The position numbers and the translations under genes were made by a program. Below, piece by piece: positions 25,191-32,743 of a stretch of 64,000 bases of DNA; within the stretch, counting starts at the first letter, position 1, and every line of letters begins with the position of its first letter. The notes under the pieces were generated by a model, which saw only the letters and a program-made list of their open reading frames with translations, searched no databases and was not told where the DNA came from. Origin of the DNA: Marinoscillum sp964351625 (GTDB lineage: Bacteria > Bacteroidota > Bacteroidia > Cytophagales > Cyclobacteriaceae). The stretch spans positions 1-64,000 of the forward strand of contig CAYGOV010000001.1 in assembly GCA_964351625.1 (NCBI GenBank), written 5' to 3'.

Positions 25191-26645
25191 TTAGATTAAT
25201 TTTGAAGTATTTGTACCATCGCCAAAGTTGATTTCCACTTGCTTGTTTACCAAATCTATCATTAAGTGAGACCAGAATTCGTTGTGAGTCCATTTAATGG
25301 AAAGTTTATTGTCAGTGCTTTCTATGAGATTGAAATCACCACTAAACGAAGGGTGCACATTCCTAAACTTCATCAGCTCCACCAATTTTACCACAATAGG
25401 TCTTTTTAGGTGTTCTGCTATTTCATCAAAGGACATGTATGGTCTGTTGATGTCTCGCCCCACCTTAGTTTTTTCGAGCAAAGCCATGTCGTTTTCTTTG
25501 GCAAGAAATCCAGCATAGTAAACTTGGGGAATACCAGGAGAGAAAAACTGGATAGCTCTGGATAGATAGTATAGCTCATCGTCCTTTCCCAAAGCCTCAT
25601 AATAGGTACAGTTGACTTGATATAAGTCCAGATTGGAGGCTGCAGCACCTGTAGCCTTTCGGCTGGTGCCATTGGAATAGATATGAATATTCTCAACTAG
25701 TTGATCAATAGAATTCTCGTCAAGTAGCCCTTTTTTGTCACCTTCTTTGGCTACATCTACTATGCCTATACCGTCATGGGTGTCCAGCACAGTCACAACG
25801 TTTCTAGGGCTATTGGAAAGCCATTTTTTTAGAGCTTCTGATGACTGACTATGTAGCGTGTGAAGCACTAGAGGAGGCAATGCAAAATCATAGACATAAT
25901 CCACGCGCTTGGCCAATTCGACTTGTAAGCTGTGGTGACCATGGATTTCTACGAGTACCTCTATGCCTTTCTCGTGAGCTTTCTGCGTAATATCCTCTAT
26001 GAATGCATAAGTCTCGGGTAACATGAAGCAAGAGGTACCTGCTTTTTTGATAGCATATCCAGCAGCATCCAAGCGGATCATTTTGATCCCACTGTCACTG
26101 AAGATATTCAGAATGTTATCTAAATATTTTTGGCCTTTTTCATGTTGCACGTCAATATCCAGTTGATTGCTAGTGAAAGTGGTCCAGAAGTTAAAAACTT
26201 CTCCTGTTGAGAGTTTGATTTCTGTAAATGGAGAGGTAGGTCTAGGGCGGTATATTTTATCAATATTTTCAAGAGATGACTGCTGTCCAAAAATCTTTTC
26301 GCGCGTAATGAACAGATCAAAATATGCTGATTGAGATCCATTTTTGAGAACATCATTGAACTCCGCAGATTCTCCAGAAATATGGTTTACAATCAAGTCG
26401 GCTGTGATTTCTAATGTCTCGGAGAGCTTTTTCACATCTGACCATTCGCCTATTTTACTGTCTGTACTCGTATGATCTATGGGGTCATATCCTGCATCCG
26501 CTCCGTCTATGGGGTAGTAAAATGGAAGAATATGGAGACCTCCAAAAACTCCAGATAGCTTCGACTCTAAAAAGTCATGAATCTCAGCAAATCCCTTTCC
26601 TCCAAATCGATCTGCGTATGCAATTAATTGAACCTGATTTTTCAT
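25191..26645 (-). CDS. GH13 subfamily 18 phosphorylase, probable sucrose phosphorylase
   Basis: A 484-residue cytosolic enzyme that would split sucrose with phosphate to glucose 1-phosphate and fructose. The triad is present with sucrose phosphorylase spacing: Asp193 in RLDAAGY, Glu233 in VEIHGHH and Asp291 in LDTHDGIGI, each one residue from the positions I recall for the Bifidobacterium enzyme. AGTSCFMLPE after the nucleophile is also typical. Glucosylglycerol and glucosylglycerate phosphorylases are relatives, but the adjacent fructokinase favours sucrose. Confidence 0.88.
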   Translation of the reverse strand: MKNQVQLIAYADRFGGKGFAEIHDFLESKLSGVFGGLHILPFYYPIDGADAGYDPIDHTSTDSKIGEWSDVKKLSETLEITADLIVNHISGESAEFNDVLKNGSQSAYFDLFITREKIFGQQSSLENIDKIYRPRPTSPFTEIKLSTGEVFNFWTTFTSNQLDIDVQHEKGQKYLDNILNIFSDSGIKMIRLDAAGYAIKKAGTSCFMLPETYAFIEDITQKAHEKGIEVLVEIHGHHSLQVELAKRVDYVYDFALPPLVLHTLHSQSSEALKKWLSNSPRNVVTVLDTHDGIGIVDVAKEGDKKGLLDENSIDQLVENIHIYSNGTSRKATGAAASNLDLYQVNCTYYEALGKDDELYYLSRAIQFFSPGIPQVYYAGFLAKENDMALLEKTKVGRDINRPYMSFDEIAEHLKRPIVVKLVELMKFRNVHPSFSGDFNLIESTDNKLSIKWTHNEFWSHLMIDLVNKQVEINFGDGTNTSKLI

Positions 26646-26665
26646 TTATTTTAGTTTCAAATAAT

Positions 26666-26693
26666 GGGAGATATGGAATATTCCATATCTCCC
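26666..26693 (-). other. Perfect 28-bp intercistronic palindrome
   Basis: GGGAGATATGGAAT (26666-26679) is directly followed by its exact complement ATTCCATATCTCCC (26680-26693). It lies between the TonB receptor stop (26708) and the sucrose phosphorylase start (26645). There is no T-run, so mRNA processing or stabilisation of the receptor transcript is more likely than full termination. Confidence 0.75.
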
Positions 26694-26707
26694 TTAAGTG
26701 ATTTTAT

Positions 26708-29398
26708 TTAAAAGTTGAGGAATAGACTAGCATTCATCGATCTTCCTGTAATGGATCGTGCTCTTAGATAATTGGTCTGTCCGTTCACAATAGAACCTTC
26801 CTCAGATTCGGTGATGCCGATCGTATTGGTCAGGTTATTCACATTGAAAGAAAGGACTAAGTTTTTGGTAATACTTGCAGAAACATATGCATTGATCACT
26901 GCATATCCAGGCATGACTAAGTCATTGTTATCTTGAGCATAAGACTGGGTTTGACCGATTAAGCTTACACCAAATGTGTGTCCACCTTCGATAGTGTATG
27001 ATGGTAAAAGGCTGTAAGTAAGCCCAGGCTGTCTTCTTGGGGTATTGCCTATGTTAGTATTGCCGTCATTGTCCACAATCTCAGCATCTACCCATGTCAG
27101 CATACCCCTTACATCGAAACCTGAAATTCTATAGCTTCCTTCCACTTCAAGTCCTAGTGATTGATAGTCGTTACTCAGGACATTTTGAGTAGTGGCTTCT
27201 ACACCCGCTTCCTCTTCTGTAATTGCATAGAAGAAAGTAGAAGAGAAAGCACCGTTTTTCAGTCCTTGCTTGTAGCCTACCTCACCTTGCCAAAGAGAAT
27301 TTTTAGGCGCTCCATTCTCGAGGTAAGGACCTCCTTGGTGCCAAGTGGCACGTTCGCCATTCCCAACATAACCCTGGCTAGCTCTTACAAATACAGCATT
27401 TTTATCAGACAGCTTTAGGTTTGCTCCGATGGAGTAAGAGAAATAGTTGTAATCATAATTCACCACAGATGCTTTTGCGTTGTTCACACGAGATACACTT
27501 ACTTCCGGTGCATCGATCACCCCATTACCATTTACATCATAGTTTGCCACTTGTTGACTAGGAGTCACTAGGCCAGATACTCTTGCTATATCATATCTTA
27601 TACTGGCGTCAATATTTAGATTTTGAGATGCTTCTACTGCTACATTCATGTAAGGTGCTGTTACATCATAGTTGGTATTGTATTTACCAGTACAGCAATT
27701 GCCCCAAAATGGAACTCCATAGTTTAGCAACCCTTCATCGGTAAGGTCTCGACCATTTGCATTGACATTCAATAGTTCAGCATCTTCTTTTACCTCCATC
27801 AGGTAGGTATTCCAAAGCCAAGACATCTCTATATTTTGATTGGCCTTGAAAACCCCAGCGGTTACATCGATTCCATCGAATGACTTGGTGACTTTGAAGT
27901 CACTCATGATGTTATTAAAATTTTCTAGCTCCACATCGAAGACATGAATCCTTTGAACCAACCCATTGTCAGTATCATTAATACTTGTGCCAGTTGATAC
28001 ACGATTAAGGGTATAAGGTAGCGCACCTCCAGTTGCAGTAGTGTCTCCACTTGCCACCACTATAGAATTAACGATACCAGCAGTCTGACCTACTTCAGCA
28101 GTGAACGGCGCTACAAATCGCCCTCCGTTTACAGCCATTCTGGTATTGCTTTTGATATTCCAACCATCACCTAGATCGAAATCAAAAGCCGCACCCACAG
28201 CCTGACTTTTAGAGCGAATTCCATCTGTGATACTTACGTTTCTTGCATTTCCATCAGGTCCTAAGCCAAAGTTTTGCTGGAAGAATGGGGTTTGAAGACC
28301 ATTTTGGACCGCATCAAATCCTTGCACTGAACTCCAATTAGGGTCTTCGTTTGTGCCTGTTACCTGGATAGGCATTGGCATGTAGGCCGCAGTTCTGTCG
28401 TTCAGATTTTTATAAAAAACTGTCGCATATCCATTTTTAAAGTTTTTGGTCAAGTTCGCCTTGATCTGTCCACCTTTATTCACGGTGTGGTTAGCACGCC
28501 TTGGACCTTCTCCCTCACGGAAAAAACCGCCAATGTGAAAGGATACATCGTTTCCAAGTGGAGCGCCGTATTCAAAATCGGTTCTGAGTGAATTGTAATC
28601 TAGACCTACGGTTGTACCGACACTTCCCCCTTCTATCGCTCCTGTTTTTGAGATGAAATTGATGATACCGCCTGGGCCATTGCTGGTTGCAGTAGCAGCC
28701 GATCCACCTCTTATTGCCTCGATTCGTTTTACGTTTCTATCAGCTCGGATGAATTGATCCTGTGTACCGAATGCAATATCTCCATAGAGCATCACTGGCA
28801 ATCCATCTTCTTGAAGCTGAACGTATCGAGAACCTCCAGCAGAGATCGGAATACCACGTGCAGTTAGGTTGGTGTTACCATCACCACCAGAGGATTCAGA
28901 CTTGAATCCGGGTAATGTTCTAAAAATTTCAGCAGTAGTCCTTGGTACTGCTTGCTCGATTTGCTTTGCTCCAATCGAGGAAATAGAAACACTCGACTCT
29001 AGTTTGGATTTCTGATTAATTACCCCAGTCACCACCACTTCATCCAAACCTATTAAATCTGGATCTAGGTTGAAATCTATATTTTCCAGATTGCCATTTC
29101 CTAAGCTTATGGATTTAATGCCAGTGCTATAGCCCACGAAGGAAGCATTTAAGTTGTAATCTCCTTCCATGTCTGTTGTAAAGCTATAGGCTCCTTCAAA
29201 ATCTGTGATAGTACCCACTAGGGTTCCTTCTATCATTACGGTTACTCCAGGTAGTGGCTCGGCTTTTTCGTCGAGGACTGTCCCGGAAATAGTAGTTTGA
29301 GCGTTCGCTGCGAATAGGGTGCCAGAGAAGAACATCAAAGAGAGTAGACCTCTCTGTATCTTCCTAAGTGAAAATTTAAGTACTGTTGTTTCCATCAT
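26708..29398 (-). CDS. TonB-dependent receptor with carboxypeptidase-regulatory-like domain
   Basis: A protein of about 896 residues starting at the tandem ATGs at 29398/29395; an in-frame ATG at 29491 would place 31 residues before the signal peptide. Order: signal peptide (ends ANAQ), CarboxypepD_reg-like domain (TTISGTVLDEKAEPLPGV), plug domain with VVVTGV and later GGIINFIS, then the 22-strand barrel ending in Phe (ASLFLNF). It should import the operon's sugar through the outer membrane with TonB energy. No SusD lipoprotein is present, so it is not a classic SusCD pair. Confidence 0.93.
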   Translation of the reverse strand: MMETTVLKFSLRKIQRGLLSLMFFSGTLFAANAQTTISGTVLDEKAEPLPGVTVMIEGTLVGTITDFEGAYSFTTDMEGDYNLNASFVGYSTGIKSISLGNGNLENIDFNLDPDLIGLDEVVVTGVINQKSKLESSVSISSIGAKQIEQAVPRTTAEIFRTLPGFKSESSGGDGNTNLTARGIPISAGGSRYVQLQEDGLPVMLYGDIAFGTQDQFIRADRNVKRIEAIRGGSAATATSNGPGGIINFISKTGAIEGGSVGTTVGLDYNSLRTDFEYGAPLGNDVSFHIGGFFREGEGPRRANHTVNKGGQIKANLTKNFKNGYATVFYKNLNDRTAAYMPMPIQVTGTNEDPNWSSVQGFDAVQNGLQTPFFQQNFGLGPDGNARNVSITDGIRSKSQAVGAAFDFDLGDGWNIKSNTRMAVNGGRFVAPFTAEVGQTAGIVNSIVVASGDTTATGGALPYTLNRVSTGTSINDTDNGLVQRIHVFDVELENFNNIMSDFKVTKSFDGIDVTAGVFKANQNIEMSWLWNTYLMEVKEDAELLNVNANGRDLTDEGLLNYGVPFWGNCCTGKYNTNYDVTAPYMNVAVEASQNLNIDASIRYDIARVSGLVTPSQQVANYDVNGNGVIDAPEVSVSRVNNAKASVVNYDYNYFSYSIGANLKLSDKNAVFVRASQGYVGNGERATWHQGGPYLENGAPKNSLWQGEVGYKQGLKNGAFSSTFFYAITEEEAGVEATTQNVLSNDYQSLGLEVEGSYRISGFDVRGMLTWVDAEIVDNDGNTNIGNTPRRQPGLTYSLLPSYTIEGGHTFGVSLIGQTQSYAQDNNDLVMPGYAVINAYVSASITKNLVLSFNVNNLTNTIGITESEEGSIVNGQTNYLRARSITGRSMNASLFLNF

Positions 29399-29510
29399 AT
29401 ATTGTTTGAAAGTTATGAATGTATTTGTCTTGTACCTCACATGAGTAAGAAGTACGTTGGCAATGTATTTGTAAAAAAGCCACTCTTCCAAATCACAGAA
29501 ACGTTGTTAG

Positions 29511-29533
29511 CCAACGATAACGATAACGTTACC
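29511..29533. promoter_or_regulatory. Putative LacI-type operator
   Basis: CGATAACGATAACGTTACC contains the near-palindrome GATAACGTTACC (29522-29533) centred on CG, as LacI-family operators are, plus overlapping AACGATAA half-sites. It lies between the divergent receptor and LacI genes. On the receptor side it would sit just upstream of a weak TTTG / TACATTGC promoter candidate. Confidence 0.55.
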
Positions 29534-29650
29534 CTTTTCGTAAAAATGATTTTTGTTATTTATAATGATTCTAAATAATATCCATCGATTTCATTATAAT
29601 TATGCTAATTATGAAAGCTATATATTCTAATAAATTATCAATTTCGTATC

Positions 29651-30679
29651 ATGAGTAAGCATCGTGTCACCCTCAAGGATATAGCCCAGCGACTTGGTAT
29701 CACAGTTACTACCGTATCTAAAGCGCTCAAGGACTACCCGGACATAAGCGCTGACACTAAAAAGGCCGTAAAGAAGCTTGCTGAAAAACTGAAATACCAG
29801 CCCAATACGCAGGCGCAAGCCTTAAGAGGGAGTAGATCCTATACTATTGGATTGATTATTCCAGAGATCGTACACTACTTTTTCTCCAATGTCATTTCAG
29901 GAGTAATGAATTATGCTGAATACAAAGGCTACAGGGTGCTGATAACCCTCTCTGGTAATTCTTTGGAGCGTGAGAAGAAGCAAACGAATTTACTTTTTGT
30001 GAATAAGGTAGATGGCGTGCTTGTTTCGCTTACTAATGAAACCACTAACACAAAGCATTTTGATGTCTTTAAAGAGTTTGACATTCCTCTAGTTATGTTT
30101 GACAAGGTTGCGCAGGGTTTTAAATGCAATAAAGTCACTATTGACGACAAGCAAGGCGCCTATACAGCCACGGAACACTTGATCAATCAAGGATGTAAAA
30201 GAATAGCTCACATACGCGGACCAAAACTTCCATTAAATTCAATTGGAAGATTTGAAGGATATAAGCAAGCGCTGAATGATTATGGGTATGAAATTGATAT
30301 GTCGCTAGTTAAGGAATGCGTAGATGTTGTATTTGACGAGGGCTATGAGTTTGGTAAAGAGCTTTTAAGTACCGCAAATCCACCCGATGGCATCTTTACA
30401 GTTACGGATCAGGTGGGAGCAGGAGTCATTCGTGCTGCACATGCTTTGGATATTAGCATACCCCACCAGCTCAAAATCGTTGGATTCAGTGATTCTCAAA
30501 TTGCGCAAGTCTCTCATCCTCCCTTGACCACTATTCATCAGCCTGGATATGAAATAGGCGAGACAGCTGCTAAGTTGTTGATAGAAGAAATTGAAATGGG
30601 CGATGCAGATGATTTTAAGCCTATTGACTTTCGTCAAATCATTTTAGATACTTATTTGATAAAGCGAGGATCTTCTTGA
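29651..30679 (+). CDS. LacI-family transcriptional regulator
   Basis: A 342-residue regulator. The N-terminal LacI helix-turn-helix reads VTLKDIAQRLGITVTTVSKALKDYPDIS, with the hinge helix region NTQAQALRGSRS. The periplasmic-binding-like effector domain covers about 62-340. It is divergent from the receptor-phosphorylase-transporter-kinase genes with a CG-centred operator in between, so it probably controls them in response to the sugar or a product. Repressor or activator sign cannot be read. Confidence 0.93.
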   Translation: MSKHRVTLKDIAQRLGITVTTVSKALKDYPDISADTKKAVKKLAEKLKYQPNTQAQALRGSRSYTIGLIIPEIVHYFFSNVISGVMNYAEYKGYRVLITLSGNSLEREKKQTNLLFVNKVDGVLVSLTNETTNTKHFDVFKEFDIPLVMFDKVAQGFKCNKVTIDDKQGAYTATEHLINQGCKRIAHIRGPKLPLNSIGRFEGYKQALNDYGYEIDMSLVKECVDVVFDEGYEFGKELLSTANPPDGIFTVTDQVGAGVIRAAHALDISIPHQLKIVGFSDSQIAQVSHPPLTTIHQPGYEIGETAAKLLIEEIEMGDADDFKPIDFRQIILDTYLIKRGSS

Positions 30680-30902
30680 TTTGTTAAAAAGCACTTCACT
30701 TATTTTTTCTTCTAAGGAATTTTTCCAAAAATATTTCATTCCCCTCCACAGTCTCCCACCAACCCTCATTTTTGCTCTATTTTTTGAATTTATCCGTTGA
30801 AGCTGTGAGATTTTAATCCCTTTCACTCAGGGATTTAACTCATTCACTTCCTTTTATCACCCCAAAAACACCTTTTTTAGACTTTGGAGAACTTTTTGAA
30901 AG

Positions 30903-30929
30903 AAAGTGGAGCAAAGTGGGAGGATGTGG
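30903..30929 (+). promoter_or_regulatory. MraZ operator: three direct repeats at 10-bp spacing
   Basis: AAAGTGG at 30903-30909 and 30913-30919, then GATGTGG at 30923-30929, exactly one helical turn apart. MraZ is known to bind such TGG-containing direct repeats with 10-bp periodicity before its own gene. The third repeat abuts the -33 element, which fits autorepression. Confidence 0.8.
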
Positions 30930-30959
30930 TTGATTTTACCATTTCTTTTGATACATTTG
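30930..30959 (+). promoter_or_regulatory. mraZ/dcw promoter, Bacteroidota type
   Basis: TTG at 30930-30932, a 19-bp spacer, and TACATTTG at 30952-30959, a perfect TAnnTTTG -7 element. Transcription would begin near 30966, giving a leader of about 45 nt before the mraZ ATG at 31011. Confidence 0.75.
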
Positions 30960-31010
30960 TTGCGGTGGTTTATATTTTTCTAGCTCTGTGAGAGCAGAGC
31001 AAACTCAGAC

Positions 31011-31454
31011 ATGGCTTTTTTTACAAGCGAGTATGAGTGCAAATTAGATACTAAGGGCAGGTTGGTTTTACCTGCAAAGTTTAAGGCTAACCTGCCCGAA
31101 GTTTCTATGCACGAGCTCATTATCCAAAAAGGATTTGAGTCAAATCTTAACCTGTATCCAATGTTAGAATACAAAAAGATACATGCCAAGATAGCTGCGC
31201 TCAGTGAGTTCAATCCAGAGCAGAGAAAGCTAAAGCGCAATTTTTTCAAGAGTGTGACACAGGTAGATATGGACAGTGCGGGGAGGATATTGCTACCCAA
31301 GTCAACACTCGCTCATGCATTCCTCGACAAGGAGGCAATACTGATAGGCATGGGCACCTACATTGAAATATGGAATCCACAGCTCTTTGCAGAGCAGGCT
31401 ATAGATGATCAGGAAGAGTACTCAGCACTCGCCCAGAAATACCTGGACGAATAA
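31011..31454 (+). CDS. mraZ: Transcriptional regulator MraZ
   Basis: A 147-residue protein with two SpoVT/AbrB-like swapped-hairpin units, each with a DxxGR motif: DTKGRL near residue 14 and DSAGRI near residue 87. It forms ring oligomers that bind the repeats upstream of its gene and control dcw transcription. The next gene starts immediately after its stop. Confidence 0.96.
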   Translation: MAFFTSEYECKLDTKGRLVLPAKFKANLPEVSMHELIIQKGFESNLNLYPMLEYKKIHAKIAALSEFNPEQRKLKRNFFKSVTQVDMDSAGRILLPKSTLAHAFLDKEAILIGMGTYIEIWNPQLFAEQAIDDQEEYSALAQKYLDE

Positions 31455-32378
31455 ATGAGTACCTACCATACACCGGTAATGTTGAGTCAGTGCATAGATG
31501 CGCTTGATATCAAGCCCGATGGGATCTATGTAGATGTCACTTTTGGAGGTGGTGGACATTCAAAAGAAATCTTGAGCAAACTCGATGGGGGTATGCTCTA
31601 TGCTTTGGATCAGGATGCTGATGCCAAGGCCAATTCCGAAATGTTTCGGGAAGAACGTTCTTTCACATTTATCGCATCCAATTTCAGACATCTGAAAAGG
31701 CAGTTACGCTTTTATGGTGTCAAGCAAGTGGATGGGATTTTGGCAGATTTAGGAGTTTCCTCACATCAGATAGATGAAGGTAGCCGTGGGTTTTCTACCC
31801 GCTTTGATGGTGCGCTGGACATGCGGATGGACCAGGCGCAAGAGCTTAGCGCAAAAGACATAATCAACGACTATGAAGTAGATGACCTCATTCACATTCT
31901 CAGCGCCTATGGTGAGATCAAGAATGCACGCACATTGGCTTCCGCAATAGTCAGGGCAAGAGGCATCAAACCTTTGGAGACCAATGAGGAGCTCAAAGAG
32001 ATCGCACTGAAGGTGGCGCCTAGAGGCAAAGGGCACAAATACCTTGCACAGCTTTTTCAAGCGATCCGCATAGAGGTGAATGACGAGATGGGAGCGCTTC
32101 GCGAGTTTCTTGAGCAACTACCTGAAGTGGTGAAGCCTGGAGGTAGAGTGGTTGTGATGAGCTATCATTCTTTGGAGGATCGTCCGGTTAAAAATTTTCT
32201 TAACACTGGCAACCTGAAAGGAAAAGTGGAGCAGGATTTTTTTGGAAATCTGATCAGACCATTTGAGCCAATCACGCGAAAGCCAGTAGTGGCAGATGAA
32301 GAAGAACTAGAAAGAAATAACCGCGCTCGCAGCGCAAAATTAAGAATAGCACAAAGAGTTACAGACTCAAAAAAATAA
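31455..32378 (+). CDS. rsmH: 16S rRNA (cytosine1402-N4)-methyltransferase
   Basis: A 307-residue SAM-dependent enzyme (formerly MraW) modifying C1402 of 16S rRNA. SAM-binding motif DVTFGGGGHS near residue 28, then LADLGVSSHQID and the C-terminal VMSYHSLEDRPVKNF and RARSAKLRIA. It begins directly after the mraZ stop and overlaps the FtsL-like gene by one base. Confidence 0.97.
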   Translation: MSTYHTPVMLSQCIDALDIKPDGIYVDVTFGGGGHSKEILSKLDGGMLYALDQDADAKANSEMFREERSFTFIASNFRHLKRQLRFYGVKQVDGILADLGVSSHQIDEGSRGFSTRFDGALDMRMDQAQELSAKDIINDYEVDDLIHILSAYGEIKNARTLASAIVRARGIKPLETNEELKEIALKVAPRGKGHKYLAQLFQAIRIEVNDEMGALREFLEQLPEVVKPGGRVVVMSYHSLEDRPVKNFLNTGNLKGKVEQDFFGNLIRPFEPITRKPVVADEEELERNNRARSAKLRIAQRVTDSKK

Positions 32379-32743
32379 TGGCAACCAATACATACAAAAT
32401 ACCCGCTAAAAAAACCGATAGAGGCAATGTCTTCTCTTCGATAGGGAAGTTTTTGTCTGTAGACGAATCCCTAGCCGAGGTGATTCATATTCGTTTTCTG
32501 CCTCAGATATTTTATGTTTCTTTCCTATGTGTAATTTATATAGGCAGTAGACATTATGCGGAGAAGAAAATCCGCGCCATTGGAAGATTAGAAATCCAAG
32601 TGGAAGATCTACGTGCAGATTTCACCACACTCAAAGCAGATTTTAAATATGAAAGCAAACAATCCGAAGTAGCCAAAAAAGCTAAGTCGCTTGGTCTTGT
32701 TGAAAATTCTGGTTCGCCTTATAAAGTGGTCATCAAAGAATGA
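32378..32743 (+). CDS. ftsL: FtsL-like cell division protein
   Basis: A 121-residue bitopic protein with a cytosolic N-terminus of about 42 residues, one membrane helix (about 43-60, FLPQIFYVSFLCVIYI) and a periplasmic coiled coil (about 63-100). Sequence identity to proteobacterial FtsL is not visible; the call rests on topology and position between rsmH and ftsI. In other bacteria FtsL links FtsQB to FtsWI. It overlaps ftsI by 4 bp. Confidence 0.85.
   Translation: MATNTYKIPAKKTDRGNVFSSIGKFLSVDESLAEVIHIRFLPQIFYVSFLCVIYIGSRHYAEKKIRAIGRLEIQVEDLRADFTTLKADFKYESKQSEVAKKAKSLGLVENSGSPYKVVIKE

Larger units (their letters stand above)
30680..31010. other. Gene-free stretch: dcw promoter and MraZ operator region
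   Basis: The first 200 bases after the LacI gene show only AT-rich sequence and a small AATCCCT/AGGGATT hairpin (30815-30835) of uncertain role. The last 110 bases hold the MraZ repeats and mraZ promoter listed separately. Confidence 0.6.

Noticed and set aside
30903..30929. Short direct repeats considered as a CRISPR-like or tandem array
   Set aside because: Only three 7-bp units at 10-bp spacing exist; position and sequence match an MraZ operator.
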